From Rossellomorea orangium (GTDB lineage Bacteria > Bacillota > Bacilli > Bacillales > Bacillaceae_B), in assembly GCF_019334305.1 (NCBI RefSeq), contig NZ_JAHWGH010000025.1:229640-293639 (forward strand): a stretch of DNA of 64,000 bases, given 5' to 3'. The notes below the pieces were generated by a model. It saw only the letters and a list, made by a program, of their open reading frames with translations. It searched no databases and was not told the DNA's origin. This document shows, piece by piece, positions 6,360 through 15,821 of the stretch; positions within the stretch are counted from its first letter, which is position 1, and every line of letters starts with the position of its first letter. The position numbers and the translations under genes are program-made.

Positions 6360-9300
6360 TTATCTGAATTGTATGTTGTGTAATGTTCTGATGCTGTTTG
6401 TATCCTTGATTTCTCCATAGAAGAGAATAGTTGGTTCGATTTTGATGGTTTCTCCATCAGCTGCAGACCATTCGTTTGTGGAAGCCACTAGGAGTGCATC
6501 CTGATTTACATAAGCTTCAGATTGCTTTCTATTAGTAGGGTGGATGAACGAGATGGTTTCCTCATGCTCATCGCAGCCCAATACCGCATACGGTGAATCT
6601 CTTAAAACGAACTCTTCCGTTCCTGCATAGTATTTATGGACCACTCCTTCAGTAGGAAGGCTTACGTAACTGGATTGTAAAGTCTCTCCTGTCTTGAAGA
6701 AAGCATCTAAATCCAGAAGTTCCTTCACTATCGTCTGTCCGGAGTTCTGATGGATCTCAGCACAGACAGCAAGAACAGGCACTTCAGGAAGAGTCAAAGC
6801 GTATTGACGCAGTGTGACCCCTTTCATCTTGTCGTGCTTACTGAACGCTGTTGATATACAGATTCCACTCCATTGATGCCCGAAACGATCTACTCTAGTC
6901 ACCTGTTCAATCGTCGTCTCCTCTTTCAACAGAGAATAGGCACTGATTGATTGGAAGGAGTAGGCAATACCTCCTCCCCATGGATTCCACCATGCACGGG
7001 GACCGGGTTTTGGATATTGATGATCGAGTGCTTCATTACCTTGTAGTTTCAATGAATAGATTCCAGGAAAATAATTGGCACACGCTTGAAATGAAATCAC
7101 ACCATTATCAACAACCCAGTTGTCATCTTTTTGCTCGATGGTTACTTCTTTAACTCCATATACGAATTGAAGGGAATCAACCTTTGCCAATTGATTGGTG
7201 GAAACAAATTCTCCAGAAACCATCTTTACACCAGGCGAAGAATGTGTAAGTTGAAGATCCAACTGAGTAACTCCCTGGTCTTTCTGAACATCTTTCAGGA
7301 TGGTATCATGTCCGTTTTGTACAGTGAATGTTCCATGGATATATGGGGTCATCAATGATCTGAAACAGAAATTTATCACTTCATTAACTGGTGAAACTGA
7401 ATCCCCTTTTGCTTTCTCAAATGCATACAGTGGTAATTCCTGCAGCTCACTTTCTTCGTATCCAAGTAATTCACGCCATTTCGACCAGTGATTGGATGTA
7501 TTGATCCCTACTTGAATGGGACCTAGGCAGATCTCTTCATTTGGTCTAAGATTTTCCACCTGATATTCCAGAGCAAATCGCCAATCATCTTTTCTCCCAA
7601 GGGCTTGTGCTGGCCACGCTAAAGAGATTGATTCACCCTTTGAAGATTCGATAAACAACCACCTCTCTGAAATGGCTTTATCATCAATGTATTCCATGAA
7701 GGGGACAAGTGATTCAGTACCGATCAAGATCCCATCGTTCTGAGGGATCGCTATGCCTTCAAAACTGAAAAAGGCAGGTTGTATCAAAGAAAGTCGTTCT
7801 TTCTCCATCGTCCCCTTGTTCACTATTTCATGCTTGATTTCAACCAATCCATCTCCATACATTTTGAAATACGTATTGAGTAGAATAGAATCGAACGACT
7901 CTGAAAGGAGTGATGTCTTAATCACCAGAGCTTCCGGCAATTCAATAAACTCAACGGATGAAGCTTCTTTCTTTGCGAACTCATCACTATAAGGTTTTCC
8001 TAACTTAGGTGTAAAAAAGGAAATGGGATCCCGAGAGAGCACAGTGGATCCTATTTTGACGGTGTGATTTCTTTTTTCAATTTCCACATAGTGTGGTCCA
8101 TTGAATCCAATCCAATGCTCGTCTGTTTCCCCACCAAATTTTGCACCGTATCCAGGGAGTGCTATTCTGAGTAATGTTGTAAAAGTAGCACGTCTTCCAT
8201 TCTCCCATTCAACTGTAACCCCAATTTCTTCTGAAAGAAAACCATTCTTTATAAGCTCTGCAGAAATAGGGACGGAAACCTTCCCAAATCCTGCTATCCG
8301 CTCCATCACTTCAGGGTTTTCCCAGGATACCACTTTATTCTGAGGCAGCTTGACGGTCCAAATCGTATTTTCTCCTACCTGACTTTCAATATCAAGATAA
8401 ATAGTCCCCTTGCTTTGGGGCTTCCAATTCTTTTTTAACGATCTCAAGTGAAGTTTGCCAGCCTGTTTAGGAAATACACCCATTTTCAAAGAAACAGTTT
8501 TTTTATTTATCTCAATCTCTGCCCCTACAGTTGGATGGGTTTTCCATGGGCTTGGTTCATTCGCGGGCATGGAGACCCTTGCCGGTACATCCTTTACCCA
8601 TTTATTTTCCAACAAGAAGGTATCTTCTAAATCATGCTTTATAATGGATGAAGATGCACCTTTTATGGAAACCTCAACAGGTTCCTTGCTTCGATTCTCC
8701 ACATGATAGGTTAGAATATGATCTTGATTTTCCAATAGCTTGAACTCAGGCAGATTCATTTCCACTAATATATCCTGTGTTTCAATCAAGCGAATACCTC
8801 GACCCGTTCGCTCAAATTGGATGCGAACGAATTCATCCCCGGCTTCCCACTTATACTCATAATAGGTATGATCGTTCACCTTTAACGCATCCGGTTTAAT
8901 TTCTATCACACGCTGACTGGTTTCATACCAGTCATGGTTGTTGAAAAATGGCTTTAGAAGATCAATCTGAAGCACCGACGGAATGAAATTCATTAAGTGA
9001 ACGGCATCATCACGCTCTTCCCAGAAAAACCCGCATTTTTTATAAAGTGGCACGGCTTTTGTATTTCCCGGCCATGTAAATAAATCAAGCCTGGGCCATT
9101 GCAATTCAACTGTTTTTTCAATCGCTTTTAAGACGAGTTTTTTTCCGATTTTCATTCCTTGAAATGCGGGATGTACATTTAATAAGGGAATGTACAGAGC
9201 TCCTTCATCTTCACGATATTCGGAAAGTCCGCAATAACCTGCTACTTCTTCACCGACCATTGCTAAAAATAAATGTAGATTTGTGGAATTGGCTTCCTTG

Positions 9301-9437
9301 TCCTTTACATCCTGTTCGGTTGTGATAGTAGAATCCCCACCCCAGTTCTCGCGGCTTTCATTCCACATTTTAGCAATTCCTTTAGCTAAACCTTCGTGAT
9401 ATTCTACGATCTTCACTTGCTCCAAAGTTGTTTTCAT
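6360..9437 (-). CDS. very large protein with N-terminal GNAT acetyltransferase domain and uncharacterised C-terminal beta-rich region
   Basis: A 1025-residue protein. Residues 8-155 are a GNAT N-acetyltransferase, with the acetyl-CoA pyrophosphate loop F92-QGMKIGKK-100 and the downstream strand/helix LDLFTWPGNTKAVPLYKKCGF. The remaining 870 residues are predicted soluble and strand-rich, with repeated beta-sandwich-like stretches and aromatic clusters (RAWWNPWGGGIAYSFQS near 800-820) reminiscent of carbohydrate-binding or mutarotase-like folds; I do not recognise a named domain. No signal peptide or membrane helix is seen, so it should be cytosolic. GGAGGAAATT precedes the ATG. Ordinary GNAT proteins are 150-200 residues, so this is a fusion; no frameshift is apparent. 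It is monocistronic. The substrate is unknown. Confidence 0.7.
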   Translation of the reverse strand: MKTTLEQVKIVEYHEGLAKGIAKMWNESRENWGGDSTITTEQDVKDKEANSTNLHLFLAMVGEEVAGYCGLSEYREDEGALYIPLLNVHPAFQGMKIGKKLVLKAIEKTVELQWPRLDLFTWPGNTKAVPLYKKCGFFWEERDDAVHLMNFIPSVLQIDLLKPFFNNHDWYETSQRVIEIKPDALKVNDHTYYEYKWEAGDEFVRIQFERTGRGIRLIETQDILVEMNLPEFKLLENQDHILTYHVENRSKEPVEVSIKGASSSIIKHDLEDTFLLENKWVKDVPARVSMPANEPSPWKTHPTVGAEIEINKKTVSLKMGVFPKQAGKLHLRSLKKNWKPQSKGTIYLDIESQVGENTIWTVKLPQNKVVSWENPEVMERIAGFGKVSVPISAELIKNGFLSEEIGVTVEWENGRRATFTTLLRIALPGYGAKFGGETDEHWIGFNGPHYVEIEKRNHTVKIGSTVLSRDPISFFTPKLGKPYSDEFAKKEASSVEFIELPEALVIKTSLLSESFDSILLNTYFKMYGDGLVEIKHEIVNKGTMEKERLSLIQPAFFSFEGIAIPQNDGILIGTESLVPFMEYIDDKAISERWLFIESSKGESISLAWPAQALGRKDDWRFALEYQVENLRPNEEICLGPIQVGINTSNHWSKWRELLGYEESELQELPLYAFEKAKGDSVSPVNEVINFCFRSLMTPYIHGTFTVQNGHDTILKDVQKDQGVTQLDLQLTHSSPGVKMVSGEFVSTNQLAKVDSLQFVYGVKEVTIEQKDDNWVVDNGVISFQACANYFPGIYSLKLQGNEALDHQYPKPGPRAWWNPWGGGIAYSFQSISAYSLLKEETTIEQVTRVDRFGHQWSGICISTAFSKHDKMKGVTLRQYALTLPEVPVLAVCAEIHQNSGQTIVKELLDLDAFFKTGETLQSSYVSLPTEGVVHKYYAGTEEFVLRDSPYAVLGCDEHEETISFIHPTNRKQSEAYVNQDALLVASTNEWSAADGETIKIEPTILFYGEIKDTNSIRTLHNIQFR

Positions 9438-9713
9438 AATTTCCTCCTACGCTAAGTTTTGAGTGAAAGAACCTCATAATCATTGTTATTTTGAATTGCA
9501 TAGACGATTGGAATCATCGTCATCGCCTCCTTTCATTTTGTTGGAAAGATTTTCTTCCCACATCCACAGTTTAAGATTTTATGATCATGAAGTAAAGAAT
9601 ATTCTAACTACACGAAAGATTTTTACTCCTTTAGCAATACTATCGAAAATGGGTAATAGGAATAATTTTATGTCTGCAAGACAACCCTACAAGATAAAAA
9701 GAGGGTAATCTTA

Positions 9714-10049
9714 ATGAAAATGATTCGACTTGTTACAATCGTTCTTTGTATGATTTTTATTACAAACCTCGTAATCAGTGATGGTGCACTCCTTCATGCC
9801 CAACAGGAGATACCTTCATATGCAAAGTGGGGTAGTCTTGCAGTGAGGAAAACGAAAGAAAGATATCCTGATGCATCTATTGTAGATTATCTTCATATAG
9901 GAAAGGAATATGGAACAAAAGTTTCGACTGAGAAGTTTAAGCTTTGGTTAAAGCGAGACGGGAAAGAATTTGGTGTATTTGTAGATATTAAATTCGAAAC
10001 AGACAGCGAGAAACTGATTGATATAAACTTCAGAGAAACAGACCGATAA
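9714..10049 (+). CDS. DUF3889 (YqzG/YhdC-like) small secreted protein
   Basis: A 111-residue exported protein. Residues 1-30 form a typical signal peptide (MKMIRLVTIVLCMIFITNLV then a polar region ending ALLHAQQ). The mature part, YAKWGSLAVRKTKERYPDA then IVDYLHIGKE, matches the DUF3889 domain of B. subtilis YqzG and YhdC as I remember it. Its role is unknown. AGAGGGT lies upstream of the ATG and a strong terminator follows the stop, so the gene is monocistronic. The 276-base region before it, shared with the divergent GNAT gene, shows no further gene. Confidence 0.75.
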   Translation: MKMIRLVTIVLCMIFITNLVISDGALLHAQQEIPSYAKWGSLAVRKTKERYPDASIVDYLHIGKEYGTKVSTEKFKLWLKRDGKEFGVFVDIKFETDSEKLIDINFRETDR

Positions 10050-10060
10050 CTATAAAAAAA

Positions 10061-10100
10061 AGAGAGGGATAGGCTTATAAGCCCATCGCTCTCTCTTTTT
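10061..10100 (+). terminator. Rho-independent terminator after the DUF3889 gene
   Basis: AGAGAG-GAT-GGCT pairs with AGCC-ATC-CTCTCT, with two mismatches, followed by TTTTTT. The minus strand is also T-rich past the stem, so it may serve the convergent XRE-PAS gene. Confidence 0.8.
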
Positions 10101-10158
10101 TGTTTTCATACGATGGATTCTCTGAACACGTAATTCAAAATGAAATATACACTAACGG

Positions 10159-10713
10159 CTAATGCCCTTCAAGAACATCATCCGGTCTATTGTTATGTAT
10201 TTCAGTGGAAGCGGTGGCCACCCCAATGATGGTACCCTCTTCATTCAATAAGGGATGTGCATATACATTATAAGCGATTTCTCCAGAGGATAAGGGAATG
10301 GAAATCACTCGGCTGATGGGCGTCTCTCGATCCAAAACATCTTGTTTAAGCTCCATCAGCGCACGGTTTCCGTCATTTTCACTAAGCTCCAGGTCTGTTT
10401 TCCCGATATGGTCTTCCGGAATAAGATCCGGAGTATTGAAGATCCAGGTATATCGTAATTGGGTATCACAATGAGCAAGTATGACAGGAGCATTCTTTAA
10501 GGCAATGGAAAATGGATTTTCCTCCAGATTAAAACTCGATGCGTGAAAGTCAAGGACTTCACCCAGCTTGATGGTTACCTCAGGACTCGGCTTTCGGATT
10601 CCACTCTCAATTTGGGCGTAGTAGGATCTTTCTATAAAGGCTTTTGAGGCCACTTCCTGCTGTGTCATTTTTTTTCGCTTTCTTAACTTAATAAGCCAAG
10701 TTCTTTTTTTCAA
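10159..10713 (-). CDS. XRE-family regulator with PAS-like sensor domain
   Basis: A 184-residue transcription factor. Residues 5-58 are a helix-turn-helix (MTQQEVASKAFIERSYYAQIESG); residues 68-175 look like a PAS domain (ILAHCDTQLRYTWIFN, then GKTDLEL, then a C-terminal GVATASTEI strand), which commonly senses redox state, light or small molecules. The start is a TTG at 10713 with GGGGGG seven bases upstream; the nearby ATG at 10718-10720 is out of frame. It is divergent from the RsbR-like gene, and a perfect palindrome lies between them. The signal is unknown. Confidence 0.75.
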   Translation of the reverse strand: MKKRTWLIKLRKRKKMTQQEVASKAFIERSYYAQIESGIRKPSPEVTIKLGEVLDFHASSFNLEENPFSIALKNAPVILAHCDTQLRYTWIFNTPDLIPEDHIGKTDLELSENDGNRALMELKQDVLDRETPISRVISIPLSSGEIAYNVYAHPLLNEEGTIIGVATASTEIHNNRPDDVLEGH

Positions 10714-11030
10714 CCCTCATCCCCCCTTCTATATCTAAATGGCAGAAAAGCAAATGTATGCTTCATTCATGAAAGTGTCTAAACAGACACTTTTACAAGT
10801 GGGAATATTCGATATAATAGAATTGTAGGAATATTTTTAATGAACTTCTTATACCATTTCATTTATTGACCTCTTTTTGAGATATCCTTACTTCCCCATA
10901 TAGCATCAAAACTTTCGTACCCTTTATTAAAAATCATAACATAGAATCCAGCGTTACCTCTATTCTTTTTTCCAAATATATTTACATAAGTTGACGACTT
11001 GCAGAGTTGATTTCAGAAGGAGGATATCAT
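10714..11030. promoter_or_regulatory. 317-bp divergent control region with a perfect palindrome
   Basis: No gene is seen here. AAAGTGTCT (10772-10780) and AGACACTTT (10785-10793) form a perfect 9-base inverted repeat with a 4-base centre, about 60 bases upstream of the XRE-PAS start, which is a good position for an operator of that regulator. GGAATATT occurs twice as a direct repeat near 10804 and 10832. I could not identify a sigma-B type promoter for the RsbR-like gene. Confidence 0.4.
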
Positions 11031-11858
11031 ATGACAACGAAGGCCGTTCAGGGTAATGACAAGTATCTTGATTTCATTAATCGTATCAATGAAACAAAAT
11101 CAGGAGTGATTCAGGAAAGATCGACCAACGACCCTTCTTATTCTAATACTGTTTCTGGTTCACTTAGAAAATGGAGGGGCGATTGCATAGAGGTGTTGGC
11201 TAATTCATTGGAAAAGCCAAATGCACACGATGCCGTCATCGAAAAATGGGCATGTTCTTCTGTGACGCTTTTCAAGCAGTTAGACGTTTCGCTTGAAGTT
11301 GCAATTAGTGATATACAGTACTTTCGCAATGAAATCGGAGCAGTGATAAAATCAGAGGCTATCGTGAAAGAACTGTTAATAGATTCCTTTTATGACCTGA
11401 TTTCTCGCTTTCACTCTGGAGTGGATCAGGCCATTTTCAGGATTTCAATCGCCTTTAATCACCCGCTTTCGGATTCGATCAGCAGAGAACTGTCCATACC
11501 CATCGTGAAGGTGACTGATTCGATTGCCATTTTGCCCCTTATCGGAGACATTGATACACAACGTACAAAGGACTTAATGGAACGGGCTCTAACTAAAGGA
11601 TCTGCCTTAAGGCTGCAATATCTCATCATAGATTTATCAGGTGTAAATGTAGTCGATACGATGGTGGCAGATCAGTTATTTAAAATAGTGGCTGCCCTCA
11701 AGTTAACAGGAATTCAAGCAATCCTGACAGGAATAAGACCAGAGATTGCACAAACAATGGTGAATCTTGGCATTTTCATCAACCACATCCCGACTTTTGC
11801 GAGTCTTCATACAGCACTGATTCATTTGCAGAAATTCAAAAGCTCCCTTGGTCATTAA
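11031..11858 (+). CDS. RsbR-type stressosome protein with STAS domain
   Basis: A 275-residue paralogue of RsbRA. In Bacillus, RsbR proteins and RsbS form the stressosome, which holds the kinase RsbT until stress and thereby controls sigma-B. The C-terminal STAS domain (about 155-270) contains both threonines that RsbT phosphorylates in RsbRA: GDIDT (T171 equivalent) and VVDT (T205 equivalent), and the GIRPEIAQTMVNLGI signature. The N-terminal 145 residues are a divergent helical sensor, presumably the globin-like fold. ATG 11031 has AAGGAGG eight bases upstream, so the 8 codons above it are not used. No rsbS/rsbT is adjacent, which is typical for RsbR paralogues. Its stop codon lies inside its terminator. 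Confidence 0.85.
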   Translation: MTTKAVQGNDKYLDFINRINETKSGVIQERSTNDPSYSNTVSGSLRKWRGDCIEVLANSLEKPNAHDAVIEKWACSSVTLFKQLDVSLEVAISDIQYFRNEIGAVIKSEAIVKELLIDSFYDLISRFHSGVDQAIFRISIAFNHPLSDSISRELSIPIVKVTDSIAILPLIGDIDTQRTKDLMERALTKGSALRLQYLIIDLSGVNVVDTMVADQLFKIVAALKLTGIQAILTGIRPEIAQTMVNLGIFINHIPTFASLHTALIHLQKFKSSLGH

Positions 11859-11868
11859 GGGGGTTTTT
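11843..11868 (+). terminator. terminator overlapping the RsbR-like stop codon
   Basis: CTCCCTT (11843-11849) pairs with AAGGGGG (11857-11863, one G-T pair), followed by TTTTT. The TAA at 11856-11858 is within the loop and stem. Confidence 0.6.
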
Positions 11869-12013
11869 ACTTTTTGTCGTAACAATACGCTCAATAGTTC
11901 TAAGCTCGAGAATAATTTCTGCCGTACTTCGAAAAAATAAAGATAGAATTTCCCCTGTATCAGCTTTCACCTCAAAGTGTGGGGGAGTAAAATGAGCGTA
12001 AAGGATGAAATGT

Positions 12014-13018
12014 ATGAGTGAAAAGAAGAAGGCCTTAAGTTCAAGTGAGCTTGCTACATTATGGATGACATATCAACAAAAAACCATGATTCAACGAATA
12101 TTGGAGTATTTTATAGAAAAGGCCCATGATGAAGAGGCAAAAGAAATTCTTTTGTACACTCACTCTAATGTAAAAGATTATATTGGCAGACTTATCGGTT
12201 TATTCGAGAATGAAGGATGCGTCATCCCAATCGGTTTTACCGAGGAAGATGTCAATATAGGCGTACCTAAGCTCTTTGATCACAAATTTGACATTATGTT
12301 TTTAAGAAATCTAAAAGCCACCAGTATGGGATTACACACTCTGCATCTCAATATGTCCTATAGAAAGGATCTTATCCTGTTATACAAAGAGTTAACCGGA
12401 TTCACTCAAACGGTTTATGAGAAATGTATGGATTACCTACGAGAAAAGGATGTATTACCAGGGCCTCCTGCTGTGACGGTTCCGAAGTCGATTGAATTCG
12501 CACAAAGCCCGAATTATATGGCAGGTTTTAATATTTTTTCGGATAAAAGGACTTTGAATACTGTTGAAGTAGCTTATCTTTATTTTGGAATTGAAACAAA
12601 TACGCTGGGAATGCAGATGATGACAGGGTTTGCTCAAGCAGCAACCGAACCCGAAGTAAAGAAATACTTCATTAAAGGGAAAGAATTATCAAAGAAAATC
12701 GTTAGTGACTATACCCATGTCTTGATGCAAAGTGATATCCACGCCCCTTCCACTTCTGGAGCGAAAGCCACAGATTCCACCGTTTCACCATTTTCAGATA
12801 AACTTATGATGTATTGCACATCCCTCTTCACCAATTTCGGTTTAGGGAGTAATGCACTGGGTACTGCTTTCAGTTTACGCAGCGATTTACCGGTCAAGCT
12901 TGCTGTAACTGCAAAGGACATACTGGCTTATGGACATGAAGGTGGCAAAATCATGGCTAAAAATGGATGGATGGAGCAACCCCCGAGTATGGAGGACCGG
13001 AATAAACTGTTTAAGTAG
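12014..13018 (+). CDS. DUF3231 family protein (two-repeat)
   Basis: A 334-residue, mainly helical, cytosolic protein. It appears to be built of two related halves, each beginning with a Leu-Trp/Tyr-rich helix (SSELATLWMTYQQKTMIQRI and LNTVEVAYLYFGIETNTLGM) and containing a helix around an EAKEILLYT or EPEVKKYFIKG stretch, as in DUF3231 proteins of sporeformers, which look like ferritin-type helical bundles. Function is unknown. I prefer ATG 12014 (AAAGGA eight bases upstream) over the ATG three codons earlier. It is convergent with the class A hydrolase gene that ends the dpp-ykf operon. Confidence 0.75.
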   Translation: MSEKKKALSSSELATLWMTYQQKTMIQRILEYFIEKAHDEEAKEILLYTHSNVKDYIGRLIGLFENEGCVIPIGFTEEDVNIGVPKLFDHKFDIMFLRNLKATSMGLHTLHLNMSYRKDLILLYKELTGFTQTVYEKCMDYLREKDVLPGPPAVTVPKSIEFAQSPNYMAGFNIFSDKRTLNTVEVAYLYFGIETNTLGMQMMTGFAQAATEPEVKKYFIKGKELSKKIVSDYTHVLMQSDIHAPSTSGAKATDSTVSPFSDKLMMYCTSLFTNFGLGSNALGTAFSLRSDLPVKLAVTAKDILAYGHEGGKIMAKNGWMEQPPSMEDRNKLFK

Positions 13019-13056
13019 CATTTGCCATAAAGTCCTGATCAACAAATAATACGTTT

Positions 13057-13102
13057 AAAGCAGATGCTCCGCCTATAATGAGGACGGTGCACCTGCTTTT
13101 TA
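13057..13102. terminator. bidirectional terminator between DUF3231 gene and the dpp-ykf operon
   Basis: AAAGCAGATGCTCCGCCT pairs with AGGACGGTGCACCTGCTTT (13081-13099) with a few mismatches. T runs follow on the plus strand and A-rich sequence precedes the stem, so it can end both converging transcripts. Confidence 0.75.
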
Positions 13103-13888
13103 ATTTGTATCTCTTATTAAAAAATCGTATATGAACTTTCCAATCTTTGCGATCGTACCTTTTCCAGATTCATTATCTTCTAGTTCATCAATTAATACTG
13201 CTATGTATGCGTGTTGGTTTCCATACTTCAGTATACCGCAATCGTGCTCGACACCTGGGAGCTCCCCTGTTTTGTTTGCCACAAATACCATTTCCTGGTC
13301 CATCAGTGAAGGTAGTTTATCTTTAAATTGTTGGTGATGTAGAATATTCAGCATTTTCCCACGGCTATTGAAACTGTAATTTGGACTTTTGTCGATCAGC
13401 TTTAAGCATGTAAGAATGTCCATTGCGGAAGTATGGTTATTGTATCCCTGCTCTATTGCTTGAAAATCCATGAACTTCCTCAGTAGCTTCGTCTGCTTTA
13501 AGTTCAAAGAATCGCATAGCCCCTGTATGGCACTTGAACCAAGACAGTCAATAAGAAAATTTGATGCTGTGTTATCTGATACGATGATCATAAGAGTGAG
13601 AAGATCTTCAATGTTCAAAGATATTTCCTCAGAAAGTGATGCAAGGACACCTGCCCCTCCGACTCTTCCTTCTATAGGGATTGAAACTTTATCAAGAAGG
13701 GAGATCTTCCCTTCTTCTGCCTGGCGGAAACCCTCCAGTAAAATGGGGATCTTGATCAAACTCGCTGCAGGATAAGATTGATGACCATTGATTTGAATAA
13801 ATTGGGTTGGGAGTTCGACGGCGACACTGACTCTTCCATTGGAACACATAACGACATCCCGTATGTTTTGTTCTAAAGAATTCATCAT
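13100..13888 (-). CDS. cytosolic class A beta-lactamase-fold serine hydrolase, last gene of the dpp-ykf operon
   Basis: A 262-residue serine hydrolase of the beta-lactamase2 family. All class A landmarks are present: S43-x-x-K46 (ASLIK), S104-D-N106 (VSDNTAS), E146 with N150 four residues later (matching the E166/N170 pair) and K206-T-G208 (NKTGE). There is no signal peptide or lipobox, unlike secreted penicillinases, so it should act in the cytosol. It lies eight bases after ykfD on the same strand, ahead of the operon terminator, with two alternative adjacent ATGs and only a weak ribosome site. The B. subtilis operon, as I remember it, ends at ykfD. A role on imported murein-derived peptides is plausible but inferred; beta-lactam hydrolysis is the alternative. 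Confidence 0.8.
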   Translation of the reverse strand: MMNSLEQNIRDVVMCSNGRVSVAVELPTQFIQINGHQSYPAASLIKIPILLEGFRQAEEGKISLLDKVSIPIEGRVGGAGVLASLSEEISLNIEDLLTLMIIVSDNTASNFLIDCLGSSAIQGLCDSLNLKQTKLLRKFMDFQAIEQGYNNHTSAMDILTCLKLIDKSPNYSFNSRGKMLNILHHQQFKDKLPSLMDQEMVFVANKTGELPGVEHDCGILKYGNQHAYIAVLIDELEDNESGKGTIAKIGKFIYDFLIRDTN

Positions 13889-13896
13889 AAATATCT

Positions 13897-14901
13897 TTAT
13901 TTCGTTACTGCCACTTCAGCAGGATCTCCTACAATTTTCTTATCGTAAAGGTGACAGGCAACAAAATGTTTTTCCTCCACTTCCTGCCATTCAGGTTTAT
14001 GAGTGGCACAAGTTTCCATGGCTGCAGGACAGCGCGTCCTGAAAACGCAGCCACTGGGCGGATTGATTGGACTTGGGATTTCTCCCTGAATGATCATCCG
14101 TTCCCGTGCATCCTCTACATCCGGATCAGGAATTGGAATGGCGGAAAGCAATGCCTGGGTGTATGGGTGAAGAGGTTTTTTATATAGCTCCTTGCTTTCA
14201 GTCAGTTCAACAATATGTCCTAAATACATAACACCGATACGATTACTGATATGTTTGACCATTGAAAGGTCATGTGCAATAAATAAAAAGGTCAATCCTT
14301 TATCTCTTTGAAGTTTAGTCAATAGATTTACAATTTGAGCCTGGACTGATACATCTAGTGCAGAAATCGGTTCATCTGCAATAATAAAGTCAGGATTTAG
14401 CGCAAGTGCCCGTGCAATCCCAATTCTTTGACGCTGTCCCCCGCTGAATTCGTGTGGGTAGCGATTTGCGTGATCGCGATTTAGCCCCACATCTTCCAAG
14501 AGCTGATAAATCCGATTCATCTGCTCTTTTTTATCATTATATAAATTGTGTGCTTCCATCGGTTCAGCTATGATTTCCCTAACCGTCGACCGGGGATTGA
14601 GTGATGCATATGGATCCTGGAATATCATCTGCATGTTCCGGTAAAATGACAGCTTTTCCTTTTCCGAGAGGGCATGGACATCCTTGCCGTTATACAGCAC
14701 TTGACCTTCCGTGCGGTCATATAGTCCGATAATGGTTCGTCCGGTAGTGGATTTTCCACATCCTGATTCACCCACCAATCCAAAGGTCTCCCCCTTGTAA
14801 ATATCAAATGAAATACGATCCACTGCTTTCAAGGTTTTTCCTTTATCCAGCTGAAAGTATTTTTTTAATTCTTTTACTTCGAGTAACTTCTGATTCGTCA
14901 T
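13897..14901 (-). CDS. ykfD: oligopeptide-type ABC transporter ATPase YkfD
   Basis: A 334-residue ABC ATPase of the Opp/Dpp type. Walker A is [11 protein letters not shown], the Q-loop [13 protein letters not shown], the signature [14 protein letters not shown] and Walker [13 protein letters not shown]; the C-terminal oligopeptide-transporter extension has the Cys pattern [14 protein letters not shown] that often binds an Fe-S cluster in these proteins. With DppD it forms the likely heterodimeric motor for DppBC. ATG 14901 follows GAGGGGG and overlaps the ykfC stop as ATGA; an upstream in-frame start would run 14 codons into ykfC. Confidence 0.9.
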   Translation of the reverse strand: MTNQKLLEVKELKKYFQLDKGKTLKAVDRISFDIYKGETFGLVGESGCGKSTTGRTIIGLYDRTEGQVLYNGKDVHALSEKEKLSFYRNMQMIFQDPYASLNPRSTVREIIAEPMEAHNLYNDKKEQMNRIYQLLEDVGLNRDHANRYPHEFSGGQRQRIGIARALALNPDFIIADEPISALDVSVQAQIVNLLTKLQRDKGLTFLFIAHDLSMVKHISNRIGVMYLGHIVELTESKELYKKPLHPYTQALLSAIPIPDPDVEDARERMIIQGEIPSPINPPSGCVFRTRCPAAMETCATHKPEWQEVEEKHFVACHLYDKKIVGDPAEVAVTK

Positions 14902-15821
14902 GATGATTCCCCCTCTTCTACCCAGTAACGTCTGGCCACGCACAGCTCTTTTTCGTAATAAGTGCCTTTCAATGACAAAATCTCAATCGATTTACCCGTA
15001 TTTGGCGAATGAATCATTTTATCGTCTCCGTAATATATGGCTACGTGATGTATACTCCCTTTTCCTTCCTCATAAGCAAAAAACAACAGGTCTCCAGGCA
15101 ATAAACGATCCAGGGGTACATCCGTACCATTTCTCGCCTGATCATTTGCGTCACGGGGAATCAGGTATCCTTGGGCTTTACACATCGTGTAGCTGAAACC
15201 AGAGCAATCAAACCCGAAGCTTGACATCCCTCCCCATAGGTAGGGAAGGTTAAGAAAAGATTCTCCTGAAGTGACAATATCCGCACCACTTCCTTTTCGA
15301 TCGTTGACTTTGTTATTGGATATCATCACATCTGCTTGTTTTACGAATCGGGTACCTATCGGAGTCTCTACTTCAATTGACTCATCATGCTCTTTCACAA
15401 CCGGCAAAATGGTTTGAAAGCTTAGTTTTAGTTCAGCCTCGTTATTTTTGTTAATTAAGTCCGCGAATTCGCTGATTATTATAGCATAAGAATCAGAAGG
15501 AGAGAGCTCACCTGGTGTAAGCTGAGCACTTGGAATCCAACCGGGATATCCGCGCTTGTCTTTAGAGGAAGGCTGATCTGGAATAATGACATGGGACCAC
15601 CCTTTCCGCTCTTCCGTAACGAGTACTTCCTGTCCGAATAACGCTTGAGATTGTATACGGTTTTCATCACAGAGTGCCAATCGACTTTCATGTGTTAAAG
15701 TCTCCAACCATTTTGATATCTTGACAGGATTCACAACGGCAGGTTCATCTACCTCACGTACCGAATCAGGATTGGTCCATACGGTCGCAACAGGTACGGC
15801 TATAAGTGCTTTAGTCGTCAA
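14898..15821 (-). CDS. ykfC: gamma-D-glutamyl-L-diamino acid endopeptidase YkfC (NlpC/P60)
   Basis: A 307-residue cytosolic peptidase that cuts between D-Glu and the diamino acid of murein peptides with a free N-terminal L-Ala. N-terminal residues 1-170 form SH3b-like domains that limit the active site to free peptides; the NlpC/P60 domain follows with nucleophile C206 (FGFDCSGF), H259 (IHHVAIYYG) and H271 (MIHSPNTG). No signal peptide is present, agreeing with a role after import. Its start overlaps the ykfB stop by four bases and its stop overlaps ykfD by four, so translation is coupled on both sides. Confidence 0.93.
   Translation of the reverse strand: MTTKALIAVPVATVWTNPDSVREVDEPAVVNPVKISKWLETLTHESRLALCDENRIQSQALFGQEVLVTEERKGWSHVIIPDQPSSKDKRGYPGWIPSAQLTPGELSPSDSYAIIISEFADLINKNNEAELKLSFQTILPVVKEHDESIEVETPIGTRFVKQADVMISNNKVNDRKGSGADIVTSGESFLNLPYLWGGMSSFGFDCSGFSYTMCKAQGYLIPRDANDQARNGTDVPLDRLLPGDLLFFAYEEGKGSIHHVAIYYGDDKMIHSPNTGKSIEILSLKGTYYEKELCVARRYWVEEGESS

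Noticed and set aside
9463..9708. 81-codon plus-strand frame
   Set aside because: No ribosome site and an unusual composition; it lies in the intergenic region between the GNAT fusion and the DUF3889 gene.
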